Source: Deferribacteraceae bacterium UBA6793
GTDB lineage: Bacteria > Chrysiogenota > Deferribacteres > Deferribacterales > Geovibrionaceae
NCBI GenBank assembly: GCA_002452405.1
Contig: DKFP01000004.1
Span: forward strand, 248,001-312,000
Reading direction: 5' to 3'
Length of the DNA stretch: 64,000 nt
Part shown: piece after piece, positions 43,039 to 52,600 of the stretch
Layout: every line of letters starts with the position of its first letter
Numbering within the stretch: position 1 is the stretch's first letter
Position numbers and translations under genes: made by a program
Notes under the pieces: generated by a model
What the model was told of the DNA's origin: nothing
What the model saw: the letters and a program-made list of their open reading frames with translations, nothing else
Databases searched by the model: none

Positions 43039-43790
43039 GCTTTCAGCCCTGATGTGAGGTCTGCGAACACAGCCTGCGGGTCAGTAGATGACATAAGACC
43101 CGACCCCACGAGAAACGCGTCTGCTCCGGCGGCACGCATCTTTTTAACATCCGCACCGCTTTTCATTCCGCTCTCGGCAACTATGAAATGCTTTTTATCC
43201 AGCCGCGAGATTATCTCCGCCGCCTTGTCCATATCAATTTCAAGCGTTTTCAAATTTCTGGCGTTCACACCCACTATATCAGGATTTGCGCCGGAAACGA
43301 TATCGTACTCCTCTTCCTCGTGAATCTCTGTCAGCACTGCCAGCCCTTTGGACTTCGCATACAGATACAGCTTTTCATAATCGTCTTTCGGCAGAACAGA
43401 AGCCATCAACAGAACGGCATCCGCACCGAATACGTACGCAGCGTATATCTGTTTCTCGTCTATGATAAAATCTTTGCATAGCACAGGCAGATTGATATTG
43501 TTCGCCACATCCCGCAGATATTCGAAACTTCCTTTGAAAAACTCTTTATCGGTCAACACACTGACAGCGCCTGCGCCCATAACCTCGTAGCGTTTCGCCG
43601 TTTCAACGGGATCTGCGCCCACGTTGATATCCCCAAGCGTGGGGGAAGCCTTTTTCACCTCACAGATAAACGGTTTCACCGTCAGGCTTGCCTTAAAGTC
43701 CAGCAGTTTCTTTTTCCGCGGGAAGAACGGCACAGTGAAATGTTTCATCTCTTTCCGTTTGTTTTCCAGTATCTTTTCCAGTACAGACAT
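43035..43790 (-). CDS. trpC: Indole-3-glycerol phosphate synthase
   Basis: TIM-barrel protein of 251 residues. PFICEVKKASPTLGDI near 49-64 (catalytic Lys), SVLTDKEFFKGSFEYL near 84, LCKDFIIDEKQIYAA, GVNARNLKTLEID near 180 and ESGMKSGADV. It closes the indole ring. Only one base separates it from trpD. Confidence 0.95.
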   Translation of the reverse strand: MSVLEKILENKRKEMKHFTVPFFPRKKKLLDFKASLTVKPFICEVKKASPTLGDINVGADPVETAKRYEVMGAGAVSVLTDKEFFKGSFEYLRDVANNINLPVLCKDFIIDEKQIYAAYVFGADAVLLMASVLPKDDYEKLYLYAKSKGLAVLTEIHEEEEYDIVSGANPDIVGVNARNLKTLEIDMDKAAEIISRLDKKHFIVAESGMKSGADVKKMRAAGADAFLVGSGLMSSTDPQAVFADLTSGLKA

Positions 43791-43791
43791 C

Positions 43792-44781
43792 TCAGTTTCC
43801 TCTCAGGCTTGCAAGTTTTTCAACCACGATTCCGGTTTTGATGGTCTCAAGCGCCAGCCTGTAGCCATCGCGGATGCTGTCGGTCTTGCCGAACACCGTG
43901 AGCGCCAGTCCCGCGTTAAGCGCTATCAGTTTTGAATAGTCGCCGCCGTCAGCGGAAATCGCCTTGTTAAAGAAGAAATCCGCGTCCTCATTAGTTTTTA
44001 CAACGGGCATCTGGAAAGGCGTAAAATATTCCGCCGGATTGATGTAATGTTTGATTATCCTGCCGCCGGAAACCTCGTGAACCTCTGTGGGGGCGAAAGA
44101 GGATATCTCGTCGTATCCGTCCAGAGACGAATAGACGGCTACCCTGTCACGCCCCAGCATCAGAAGGCTTTCGGCAAGGACTGCCAGCTTGTCGCGCATC
44201 GCCATGCCCACTATCTGCCCGCCGACATTCGCAGGGTTCGCCAGCGGTCCCAGAAAGTTGAATATAGTGGGAACGCGGAGTTTTCTGCGCACAGCACCCG
44301 CATATTTCAACGCGGGATGGTACATGGGAGCGAAAAGAAATGCGAAATTATGTTTACCGAAATAGCTTTGCATATCGGATTTTTCACTGTTAACAGGAAC
44401 GCCGGACATCTCGAAGATATCCGCAGAACCAACAACGCCGCTCACGGCACGATTGCCATGTTTAACAACCGGATAACCCATGGCGGAAAGCAGAACAGCC
44501 ACAGCAGATGACACATTCATTGTGGATTTCCCGCTGCCGCCCGTCCCGCATGTGTCATACACCTGCACGTCGGTATCAAAACTTATCTTTTTCTCGTTCA
44601 TGGCGCGTGCAGCACCTGCAATCTCGTCCACTGTCTCACCGCGAAGTCTCATGGAAATAAGAACACCGGCAATCTCCGCCTCTTCCAGTTTTCCATCCAT
44701 CATATCTATGAACGCGCTGTATGTTTCCTCAAAAGAAAGGCTTCCGCCCATGCAAGATTTTTTTACAAGTTCAACGCTCAT
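43792..44781 (-). CDS. trpD: Anthranilate phosphoribosyltransferase
   Basis: Protein of 329 residues. The glycine-rich PRPP loop VYDTCGTGGSGKSTMNVSSA near 73-92, KHGNRAVSG near 105 and FLFAPMYHPALKYAG near 145 are diagnostic. ATG 44781 is used, with GGGGTG five bases upstream and overlap with the trpG stop; an upstream in-frame start is inside trpG. It attaches the ribosyl group to anthranilate. Confidence 0.95.
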   Translation of the reverse strand: MSVELVKKSCMGGSLSFEETYSAFIDMMDGKLEEAEIAGVLISMRLRGETVDEIAGAARAMNEKKISFDTDVQVYDTCGTGGSGKSTMNVSSAVAVLLSAMGYPVVKHGNRAVSGVVGSADIFEMSGVPVNSEKSDMQSYFGKHNFAFLFAPMYHPALKYAGAVRRKLRVPTIFNFLGPLANPANVGGQIVGMAMRDKLAVLAESLLMLGRDRVAVYSSLDGYDEISSFAPTEVHEVSGGRIIKHYINPAEYFTPFQMPVVKTNEDADFFFNKAISADGGDYSKLIALNAGLALTVFGKTDSIRDGYRLALETIKTGIVVEKLASLRGN

Positions 44782-45338
44782 TTTGACACCCCGCATATAT
44801 TCATAAAATTTTTGACCATAATATCACCACAGGCGCTAAGAACCGATTCAGGGTGAAACTGCACCCCGTAAAGCCTGTTAGCCTCGTCCTCCATAGCCAT
44901 GCACTCACCGTCGGATGCGGCTATAGCGGTCATAACACTTTCGGGAGCCGCCACAGCCAGCGAGTGATAACGTACTGCTGTGAATCCGTCCGGTATTCCT
45001 GCGAAAAGTTTAGATTCCTTCGTCTTTTTTATGATGTCTGTCTTGCCGTGCATGATTGTTTTTGCACCGCGTATCTCATAACCCAGATGATAGCCCATAG
45101 CCTGCATCCCCAGACAGACACCCAACATAGGGGTTTTGCCTGTATACTTTTTGAGGTATTCAAGGGTTGTGCCGGAGTTGGAAGGATTTGAAGGTCCTGG
45201 GGAAAGGATTATACCCTGATAGCCCTCGGCACTCCTGAACTCTGTATTCTTTATTACATCAACTTCGGCGCCAGCCAGTCTGAAAAGCGCATACAGGTTG
45301 TATGTGAACGAATCGTAGTTATCTACCAACAGAAACAT
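44778..45338 (-). CDS. trpG: Anthranilate synthase glutamine amidotransferase subunit
   Basis: Class I glutamine amidotransferase of 186 residues. VDNYDSFTYNLY at the start, the nucleophile in LGVCLGMQAMGYHLG near residue 77, and the His/Glu pair in VQFHPES near 166-172. It supplies ammonia to TrpE. It overlaps trpE by 20 bases. Confidence 0.95.
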   Translation of the reverse strand: MFLLVDNYDSFTYNLYALFRLAGAEVDVIKNTEFRSAEGYQGIILSPGPSNPSNSGTTLEYLKKYTGKTPMLGVCLGMQAMGYHLGYEIRGAKTIMHGKTDIIKKTKESKLFAGIPDGFTAVRYHSLAVAAPESVMTAIAASDGECMAMEDEANRLYGVQFHPESVLSACGDIMVKNFMNICGVSK

Positions 45339-46803
45339 CTCTTCCCTCCGCTGCGGTTATATTCTTGTATGCGGCGAATAATGCGCCGAGCTTGTTCTCG
45401 ACCTCTTTAAACTCGTTCTCCGGCACGGAATCGAAAACTATTCCTCCGCCCGCTCTGAGCACTGTTTCGTTCTGTGTTACGAATGCGCTGCGGATGGTGA
45501 TGCAGGTGTCCATGTTGCCGCTGTATCCGAAATAACCAACGCATCCTGCATAAAAACCACGCTCGGATTTCTCGTACTGCTCGATAAGTTCCATAGCCCT
45601 GACCTTAGGCGCGCCGGAAACAGTACCCGCGGGGAAACATCTCATGAACAGCTCAAGTGGGTTAGCTGAATCCTCAAGCTGTCCCTCAACCTCACTGACG
45701 ATATGGATAACATGGCTGTATACTTCCGGTACGAACTCCTGAACAACTTTCACACTTTCCGGCTTACAGCAGGTGTAAAGGTCGTTGCGTGCGAGATCCA
45801 GCAGCATAAGGTGCTCGGAACACTCCTTTTTATCCGCAAGGAGTGCTCTCTTTGCCGCTTCAACGTCCTCCATGATGGGGCTTGTTCCTGCTATGGGTTT
45901 AAGAGTGGCTTTTCTGCCGGCAACTTTCAGGTGTATCTCAGGGGATGAACCCAAAAGAACCTCGCTGCCGAATTTCAGGAAAAACATATAAGGAGAAGGG
46001 TTGATGTTGCGCAATGCCCTATACAGGCTAAGAGGGTTCAGACTGCCCTGAATACGGTATGCGTTGCTGATAACTACCTGGATTGCCTCGCCGTCTTTTA
46101 TCTCCTGTTTCACCTGCTCAACACAGCGCATATACTCTTCCTTCTCCATGTCCTTGACTATCTCACAGTCGAGGTCAGAATCGAAATTGTCAAAATTGAA
46201 ACGGTTAAGGTCGCCGCCCATCTTCTGTGTGCGTTTTACAGCCTTTTCATATGCATCTTCACCGCCTGCTGTTTTCACACTCACAGCCGCATATAGTTTT
46301 GAAAGGTGGTTATCGAACACAAAAAACTCATCAACCTCCATAAAGCCCAGAAGTTTATTGTTTTTAGAGCATTTAACGGGTTTTTTAAGGATATTCATGT
46401 AGTTTATGGACTCATAAGCAAAAAAACCTGCAAAACCGCCTGCAAAATCGCCGAATTTGCCGTCATTGAAACCTTTTTCAGCATAAAACTGCTGTGCCAT
46501 GTAGTCCATGGGGTTCATTGAGAACGTTTTCTTTTTTCCACCGGATTTTTCTGTGACGGTATCGTTTTGAAAGGTGATGACCCGCTTGGGGTTATTTCCG
46601 AAAAATGAGAAACGGGAGAATGTCTTGTCCAGATTCGCACTCTCCAGAAGGAACACGTTCTCTTCGTTGGTAAAGTTGCGCAGGAGCGAAATTGGGGTTA
46701 CGGTGTCGCCCATCAGTTCGCGATATACCGTGACCCTGTCGTAGTCCTTTGCCAGTGTCAGAAATGTTTCCCTGTCCGGGTAAACGGGCTGTCTGAGGTT
46801 CAT
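45319..46803 (-). CDS. trpE: Anthranilate synthase component I
   Basis: Chorismate-binding enzyme of 494 residues. The N-terminal feedback region holds LLESANLDKTFSRFSFFG near 52 with the LLES tryptophan-binding motif. The catalytic domain has KPIAGTSP near 308, HLMLLDLARND near 334 and PAGTVSGAPKVRAMELI near 394. AAGGAG lies before the ATG. It opens the structural trp genes, 258 bases after the leader peptide. Confidence 0.95.
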   Translation of the reverse strand: MNLRQPVYPDRETFLTLAKDYDRVTVYRELMGDTVTPISLLRNFTNEENVFLLESANLDKTFSRFSFFGNNPKRVITFQNDTVTEKSGGKKKTFSMNPMDYMAQQFYAEKGFNDGKFGDFAGGFAGFFAYESINYMNILKKPVKCSKNNKLLGFMEVDEFFVFDNHLSKLYAAVSVKTAGGEDAYEKAVKRTQKMGGDLNRFNFDNFDSDLDCEIVKDMEKEEYMRCVEQVKQEIKDGEAIQVVISNAYRIQGSLNPLSLYRALRNINPSPYMFFLKFGSEVLLGSSPEIHLKVAGRKATLKPIAGTSPIMEDVEAAKRALLADKKECSEHLMLLDLARNDLYTCCKPESVKVVQEFVPEVYSHVIHIVSEVEGQLEDSANPLELFMRCFPAGTVSGAPKVRAMELIEQYEKSERGFYAGCVGYFGYSGNMDTCITIRSAFVTQNETVLRAGGGIVFDSVPENEFKEVENKLGALFAAYKNITAAEGRDVSVGR

Positions 46804-46839
46804 TGTATCTCCTTAATGATTATTGACAGATAATTTATC

Positions 46840-46920
46840 AGACTGCCGCGTCAGCCTGTCGGCTTCCTCGCAGAGACGTCTTCGCGAGGAGAGCAACGAT
46901 GCGGCGGTCTCTTTTTTTTT
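46840..46920. repeat. Intergenic palindromic repeat, copy E (in trp leader)
   Basis: AGACTGCCGC (46840-46849) pairs with GCGGCGGTCT (46901-46910) and inner arms TCCTCGC/GCGAGGA enclose AGAGACGTCTT. A run of T follows on the plus strand. It stands between the attenuator and trpE, so it is part of the trpE 5' leader RNA. Confidence 0.7.
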
Positions 46921-46953
46921 GTAATCTTGTCAGCATCCTTGTTGTTTAAATTC

Positions 46954-46988
46954 AAAAAAAAAGACCGTGATCTTTTCAGAACACGGCC
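46954..46988 (-). terminator. Second terminator-like hairpin in the trp leader
   Basis: On the minus strand GGCCGTG (46988-46982) pairs with CACGGTC (46969-46963) with one G-U pair and is followed by nine T residues. It lies downstream of the main attenuator. Confidence 0.7.
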
Positions 46989-47000
46989 TTGTAAGGCAAC

Positions 47001-47031
47001 AAAAAAGCCGTGCGGTTTTCACCGCACGGCT
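47001..47031 (-). terminator. trp attenuator terminator
   Basis: On the minus strand an 11-pair stem AGCCGTGCGGT/ACCGCACGGCT (47031-47021 with 47016-47006), loop four bases, followed by six T residues. GGTGAAAACC (47023-47014), which spans its loop, can instead pair with GGTTTTCGCC (47058-47049), a 10-pair antiterminator with one wobble. That segment can in turn be held by the leader-peptide coding region (47082-47071). Confidence 0.85.
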
Positions 47032-47061
47032 GTTATACACAATCTCATGGCGAAAACCTTC

Positions 47062-47124
47062 TTATATAACAGAAGAACGCCACCACCAATTTTTAACGTT
47101 TGTTTTAGCTGCAAATATATTCAT
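47062..47124 (-). CDS. trpL: trp operon leader peptide
   Basis: A 20-codon reading frame MNIFAAKTNVKNWWWRSSVI ending in TAA. The three Trp codons at 47088-47080 lie just before the attenuator stems. Stalling at them when charged tRNA-Trp is scarce would cover the first stem strand, let the antiterminator form and allow transcription into trpE. Pairing TGGCG/CGCCA and TTCT/AGAA around the stop gives the competing pause hairpin. No ribosome site is seen and the predicted transcript start coincides with the ATG, so the mRNA may be leaderless. An in-frame ATG at 47139 overlaps the -10. Confidence 0.85.
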   Translation of the reverse strand: MNIFAAKTNVKNWWWRSSVI

Positions 47125-47130
47125 GAGCGT

Positions 47131-47159
47131 ATAATGCATAATCTTTATCCATTAGTCAA
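47131..47159 (-). promoter_or_regulatory. Promoter of the trp operon
   Basis: On the minus strand TTGACT (47159-47154) and CATTAT (47136-47131) are 17 bases apart. The -35 overlaps the stop codon of the RlmN-like gene, and the expected start of transcription is at or next to the trpL ATG. Confidence 0.6.
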
Positions 47160-47913
47160 GATATTTTTTAAGCCATAGTGTCCCGCAACCGCCTTTTTCC
47201 TGTCTGCGGAAAGTATTTGCCCTGCGGACGTTGAGCCCCATGCCGCGGAGGAATATAAAAATCTCCTCTCTTCGCTGAGAAGTGACGGGGCTGAACGGAC
47301 TGTTCTCAACCTTGTTAAGCGTGAGCAGATGCACCGACGCTTCCGGAAATTTCAACGCATTTTCTGCGAAAAGTTCAATTTCATGATCGCTGTCATTTAT
47401 ATCCTCAACAGGAAGGTAATTAAGCCCTACGCGCTTTCTGGCACGCACAGACATTTTTTTCCACGCCTCAGCCAGCGCAGTGTAAATCTCCGAAAGAGGC
47501 GGAGCCTTGGGCACAAGCCTTCTGTGTGCATCTTCGGTTCCTGCGTGCAGAGACACCATCACTCCGTTGTGCGGCAACAAAAGCAGCTTTACGAGCAATT
47601 CGGGATGAACAGCGGTCGTTGTTACGGACACAGGCAAAGGCGACATTCGTATGAACCGTTCAACCTCTTCATAGTTGTCCAGCGGTTCACCTATCCCGGA
47701 AACAGTAATCCGTTTAGCAGTCGGCTCTGTTGATGCCTGTGTAAGCATTTCTTCCGCCGTAAGCCCTCTGGCAAGCCCCTTCCGTCCGGATGCACAAAAA
47801 GGACACGCCATGCGGCAGCCTGCCTGCGAAGAGATGCACAGAGTGCCGTACGGGTACATGACGGTTTCAACCGTCAGCCCGTCGCTGAGTGCAACGGCGG
47901 TGAGGCGGTTCAT
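47152..47913 (-). CDS. Short RlmN/Cfr-like radical SAM protein
   Basis: Protein of 253 residues, about 90 shorter than RlmN because the N-terminal helical/HhH domain is missing. The core is complete: LCISSQAGCRMACPFCASGRKG has the methyl-carrier-like first Cys and the CxxxCxxC cluster near residues 26-40; SGIGEPLDNY near 73 binds SAM; MVSLHAGTEDAHRRLVP near 118; and the catalytic C-terminal Cys is kept in GGCGTLW near 245. In RlmN these two extra cysteines carry out methyl transfer to A2503. Substrate may differ without the N-terminal domain. It overlaps the HD gene by four bases and runs into the trp promoter. Confidence 0.8.
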   Translation of the reverse strand: MNRLTAVALSDGLTVETVMYPYGTLCISSQAGCRMACPFCASGRKGLARGLTAEEMLTQASTEPTAKRITVSGIGEPLDNYEEVERFIRMSPLPVSVTTTAVHPELLVKLLLLPHNGVMVSLHAGTEDAHRRLVPKAPPLSEIYTALAEAWKKMSVRARKRVGLNYLPVEDINDSDHEIELFAENALKFPEASVHLLTLNKVENSPFSPVTSQRREEIFIFLRGMGLNVRRANTFRRQEKGGCGTLWLKKYLD

Positions 47914-48467
47914 ACGCCCAGCTTGTCCGAAATCTCAGACAGTGCAGAAATGACAAAGGCAATATGCTCATCCTGATCAACGCCCATCTCTGCTATGCCA
48001 AGCGCTATGTCCTCACGGTTCACTGCGCGGGCAAACGCTTTGTCTTTCAGCTTTTTCTTAACACTTTTAATCTCTACGTTCGCAATGGACTTGTCGGGTC
48101 TGACATACGCGCAGGCGAGCAAAAAACCGCAAAGCTCGTCCACTGCAAAAAGCGTCTTCGCCATAGGGGTTACTCTGGCAACTCCTGTGGAGGTGCCGTG
48201 TCCCATGATAGCCTCTAGCATATCTTCCGGATATCCCATCCCGCGCAGAATCTCAACGCCCTTGTACGGGTGTTCTTCCAGCGTGGGATATTTTTCATAG
48301 TCAAAATCGTGCAAAAGCCCTGTAACGCCCCAGCGCTCTGCATCTTCGCCGAATTTTTCCGCATATTTACGCATAGCCTGTTCAACGCTGAACGCGTGTT
48401 TAAGGAGTGAGTCGGATTTGGTGTATTCTGTCAGAATTTTGTATGCATCGTCCCTGTTAATCTGCAT
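47910..48467 (-). CDS. HD-domain phosphohydrolase
   Basis: Protein of 185 residues with an HD domain: LLKHAFSVEQAMRKYAEKFGE, GLLHDFDYEKYPTLEEHPYKG (HD and second His) and ILRGMGYPEDMLEAIMGHG. It likely hydrolyses a nucleotide or other phosphate ester. GGGAACC precedes the ATG region. It overlaps the RlmN-like gene by four bases. Confidence 0.85.
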   Translation of the reverse strand: MQINRDDAYKILTEYTKSDSLLKHAFSVEQAMRKYAEKFGEDAERWGVTGLLHDFDYEKYPTLEEHPYKGVEILRGMGYPEDMLEAIMGHGTSTGVARVTPMAKTLFAVDELCGFLLACAYVRPDKSIANVEIKSVKKKLKDKAFARAVNREDIALGIAEMGVDQDEHIAFVISALSEISDKLGV

Positions 48468-48527
48468 GGGAACCTCCGGTTCTTTTTTCCGACATAATAA
48501 TTAATTTGATTGTGTTTGGGTAGGATT

Positions 48528-48563
48528 AAAAACGGTACGGGGTCTGCCCTCCCCGTACCGTTT
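48528..48563 (-). terminator. Terminator of the ModA/kinase/HD-GYP operon
   Basis: Twelve-pair stem AACGGTACGGGG/CCCCGTACCGTT (48531-48542 with 48551-48562), followed on the minus strand by a T-run. It lies 90 bases past the end of the response-regulator gene. Confidence 0.8.
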
Positions 48564-48652
48564 AATCGTATTTGACGTTATTTGCAAAAGGAGTATTTAA
48601 AACTACAATAGGCACTATTGGAATTATGTCAAGACCATTTTTATCTTAAAAT

Positions 48653-49696
48653 TTAATCCGCATCGTCATAACTGTGCATTATGTCCTGAAACACGCCTTT
48701 GAGTTTATCAAAAGCGTCCACCAGCTGCGGATCGAACATAGTTCCTCCGTTCTCCTCTATAAATCTTCTGGCGTCTTCATACTCCCATTTCTGCTTATAA
48801 GGGCGCTTAGACAGAAGAGCGTCGAAAACATCGCTGACAGCTACTATACGCCCGCATATCGGGATATTGTCGCCTGCCAGTCCGTTCGGGTATCCTTTCC
48901 CGTCCCACCGTTCATGGTGGGAAAGAGCTATATCCGCTCCGAATTTGAGATATTTCCCTTCGGAATCGGCAAGTATCTTATATCCTATGGTCGTGTGTTC
49001 CTTCATAACGGAGAACTCCTGTTCGTCCAGTTTGCCCGGTTTCAAAAGAATACTGTCAGGGATACCGAGTTTCCCGATATCGTGCAGCGGAGCCGAAAAG
49101 TACAGCGCGTCGGTAAACTCGCTGTCCATGCCGATATGCTCAGAAAGAGCCTTGCTGTAGTGCGCCACACGTTTGATATGGTTGCCTGTTTCCGTATCCT
49201 TATATTCGCTCGCCCGACCGATGATTGTCAGTGTCTCGAACTCCCGCATACGGATTTTTAGCGTAGCGGTTTCAACCTCGCGCAGCAGGAGCGCCGCCCT
49301 GTCTTTCAGCAGAAGCTGGTTTTTCCTGAGCGAAAGGAGATTTTTGACGCGCACCTGAAACTCGTACAGTTTCAAAGGCTTATAAAGGAAATCCGAAGCG
49401 CCCGCGTTAAGTGCGGAAAGTTTGATACTGTCGTCGTCGTCCACAGCAGTTATCATGACGATAGGAACGTCAGGCTCCATTGTCCGCACACTCCTGATAA
49501 GCGCCACACCATCCATTTCCGGCATCATGTAGTCGGTGAGGATAAGGTCAGCCTGAGCTGTCCTGATATAGTCCAATGCCTGAGCCGGATCCGTGAAACT
49601 TTTGATCTCCAGATTCATGCTTTCAAGCATCGATTCGATAAGCATCAGATTGAGCTTGTTGTCATCAATCGAAACGATTTTACCGTTAAAGCCCAT
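48653..49696 (-). CDS. Response regulator with HD-GYP output domain
   Basis: Protein of 347 residues: receiver domain (about 5-120) with the phospho-acceptor in LILTDYMMPEMDG near residue 56, a coiled linker (LLSLRKNQLLLKDRAALLLREVE), and an HD-GYP domain with HDIGKLGIPD near 196 and HHERWDGKGYPNGLAG near 256. HD-GYP domains hydrolyse cyclic di-GMP. It overlaps the kinase gene by 11 bases and is its probable partner. Confidence 0.93.
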   Translation of the reverse strand: MGFNGKIVSIDDNKLNLMLIESMLESMNLEIKSFTDPAQALDYIRTAQADLILTDYMMPEMDGVALIRSVRTMEPDVPIVMITAVDDDDSIKLSALNAGASDFLYKPLKLYEFQVRVKNLLSLRKNQLLLKDRAALLLREVETATLKIRMREFETLTIIGRASEYKDTETGNHIKRVAHYSKALSEHIGMDSEFTDALYFSAPLHDIGKLGIPDSILLKPGKLDEQEFSVMKEHTTIGYKILADSEGKYLKFGADIALSHHERWDGKGYPNGLAGDNIPICGRIVAVSDVFDALLSKRPYKQKWEYEDARRFIEENGGTMFDPQLVDAFDKLKGVFQDIMHSYDDAD

Positions 49697-52600
49697 GTTG
49701 TCCCCGCTTCAATGTTTCATTTTTAATAAGAGTCAGTATATCGATAATCTCTTTAATCAGTTCTTTAACATAAAGAGTATTATTCTTTTTAGCAAATTCA
49801 TCGGCATTTTTCAATTTTTCGGTCAATACATTAATCCGCAGGTTTCCGGCGGCGCTCCTGACAGAATGTATGAGGTCTCTTGCGTTACGGATATTTCCTC
49901 CCGAAAGCTCCTCCGCCGCTTTTTTAAGATCGGAGGACGATTCTTCACAAAAACCTGTGAGCAGAGAGACAACAACATTGGGAGCAAGCCCTATCTGCAA
50001 AGCAAGCTCGTCGAATGAAAAACAGACTTCCGGCACAACCGTCGGTCGCTCTTCTGTTTCGGATTTTTCGAATTCAATAACGAATGAGAAGGTGCTTCCC
50101 GCACCCTCTTTTGTTTCAACATTTATATCAGATCCGAATTTTTTCAGAATGTTCTTCGCTATGCTAAGTCCAAGCCCTGCGCCGCCGAATCTCCGCGTAA
50201 CAGTGTTGTCACCCTGCACAAACGAGTCGAAAATTATGGACAGCTTTTCCTGTGAAATGCCGATACCGGTATCTTTTACTTCAAACTGAACGCTAACAGT
50301 CTTATCCGTTTCAGCTTTTTTAAGTATATTAAATTCTATCTGTCCGCCCGGTTCTGTAAACTTTACAGCGTTGGACAAAAGGTTTGAAGCCGCCTGACCT
50401 ATACGGAAAGAATCGCCTTTGAGTTTTTTCGGAATGCCCGCGTCCACATAGCTCAGAAAAGAAATATTCTTATTTTCCGCTGATTTTCTGTGCACTTTAT
50501 TTACAGTATCCGCCAGCACGTCAACGTTCACAACCTGACTGTCGATTGAAAACTCTTCGCTGTTGACGTCTGCCAGATCCATAATGCCGTTGAAAATATC
50601 CAGAAGCGTTTCGGCGCTTGATCGGACAGTGGCAAGATACCCTCTCTGCTTCTCATTCAGCCCTGTTATCTTCAGAACGTCGCTGAATCCTATGATGCTG
50701 TTCAGCGGTGTGCGTATCTCGTGGCTTATGTTTGCTATGAAGCGGGATTTTGCGATACTCGCCTCTTCCGCACGCTTACGCGCCTGCAAAAGCTCTGTTA
50801 TGTCCTCTTTTATAGCGACATAATTAATTATCTCTCCCGAATTGCCGCATATTGGCGCTATGACTGCCGATTCGATATATTTTTCACCGTTTTTCTTTTT
50901 GTTGGTAAAGGTGCCGCGCCATATTCTGCCGGAGGAGATGGTCTGCCAAAGCTCTGTAAAAAGCTGCGGGTTGGAATCGTCCCATTTCAGAATACTGGGT
51001 TTCTTGCCGATAGCTTCCGCTATGCCGTATCCCGTGACCTTTTCGAACATCGGGTTGGCGTATTCTATAACACCGTCTGTATCGGTTATAAGGATGCTCA
51101 CCGGGCTTTGTTCCATAACGAGGGCGAGCTTGTTCATCTCCTGTTCCGCGTTCTTTCTTGCGGAGGTATCCCTTATGTTCAGCACTATACCGCCTATGGA
51201 CGGATTTTCGCACATATTAACGGCAACGGCTTCAGCCGTTATTGTTTCGCCTCCGCGTTTAACCAGCCGAAACTCACCGGATTTCTGTCCGATTCCCTCG
51301 TCTGCAACTTCCCTGATCCAGACGGAAAAAGCCTCTCTGTCCATATCGGGGATGATGTCTTCAAGAAACTTGCCCCTGATATGCTCGCTGCTGAACCCGA
51401 TGACAGAATCCATTGAGGGGCTTGCATATTTTATTCTGCCGTTTTCGTCCAGCACTATTATTATATCCGTTATGTTTTCTATAAGCTGCCTGAAACGTTT
51501 TTCGTTATCTTCAAGAAGGCTTTCAGCGTTCTGCCTCATTCTCGACTGTTCGTTCGCTATGCGGGAATAGTCGGCTATTTTCTCCTCAAGGCTTCTCTGC
51601 TGGTTGATAAGAAACTGTTCCGTCTTTTTCCAGTCAGATACGTCCACTGAAATCTCTATCATCTGCACAACCTCTCCGGTCTCGTTGAAAACCGGATAGG
51701 CGCGTATCTCGAAATATTTGTCCGTACCGTCCGGCTGTGTGTGAATATGTTCAACAGTCACCGGACCTCTGGTATCCCTGACCATCTGCAACGGGCAGGG
51801 ATGTTCTTTTCCGCTGCACGGCAAAAGCATCTGGTGGGTTACGGCATGACAGGTCATATTAAGTATGTTATCGCCGTTCGATGCGTATCTGTTAGCGTAT
51901 ACGATCTCGTAGCTTTTCGCATCTATCACATAGAACGAACACTCCAGCGAATTGAGTATCGTGCTTATGTATTCATATTTTTCTTTGAAGTTGCTTTCAC
52001 TGATAATAATATCGTCAAGCCGGCTGAAAAGCTCCGTAGTTCTGGATTTCAGTTTGGTGTCAAAGTTTATGAACAGGTCGTCGTAATCTCTTCTGGCACG
52101 GGAAGCCTCTTTCAGAACTTTCCATATTACATATGCCATAAGGAGACCGTAAACGAAAAGTCCGGTTCCGAACAGAACACATAGCCAGAGATTAATAACG
52201 GCAAAATGCCTGCTTTCAGACGCTATGTAATCGTTCATCAGCTTTATATCCGAAAGAGCGCTTATGTATGCATCATTTGATATCATTTGAAAACTTGTGA
52301 AAAAATTGTCTATTTCTTTAGTACGGACTCTCATCTCCTGATCTGAAGATAAAATAAGCTCGAAATCGGATGTTTTTTCAGCAGACATACGGTTTATAAG
52401 GTGACTGCGATAACTCTGCACGATAAGTCTCAGCTCCTCAAGTTTCGCCCTCATATCTATGATGCGCATATCATAAGATTTTTTGTCCGTTCTGGTATAG
52501 CTGTAGTCAAAAGTGTATTTATCAAACTGAGACGAACTCACGGGCAGCTTTTCAACAAGCATCCCCCCGTTGTCGAGAACGCCCAGCTCGTTATCGATGC

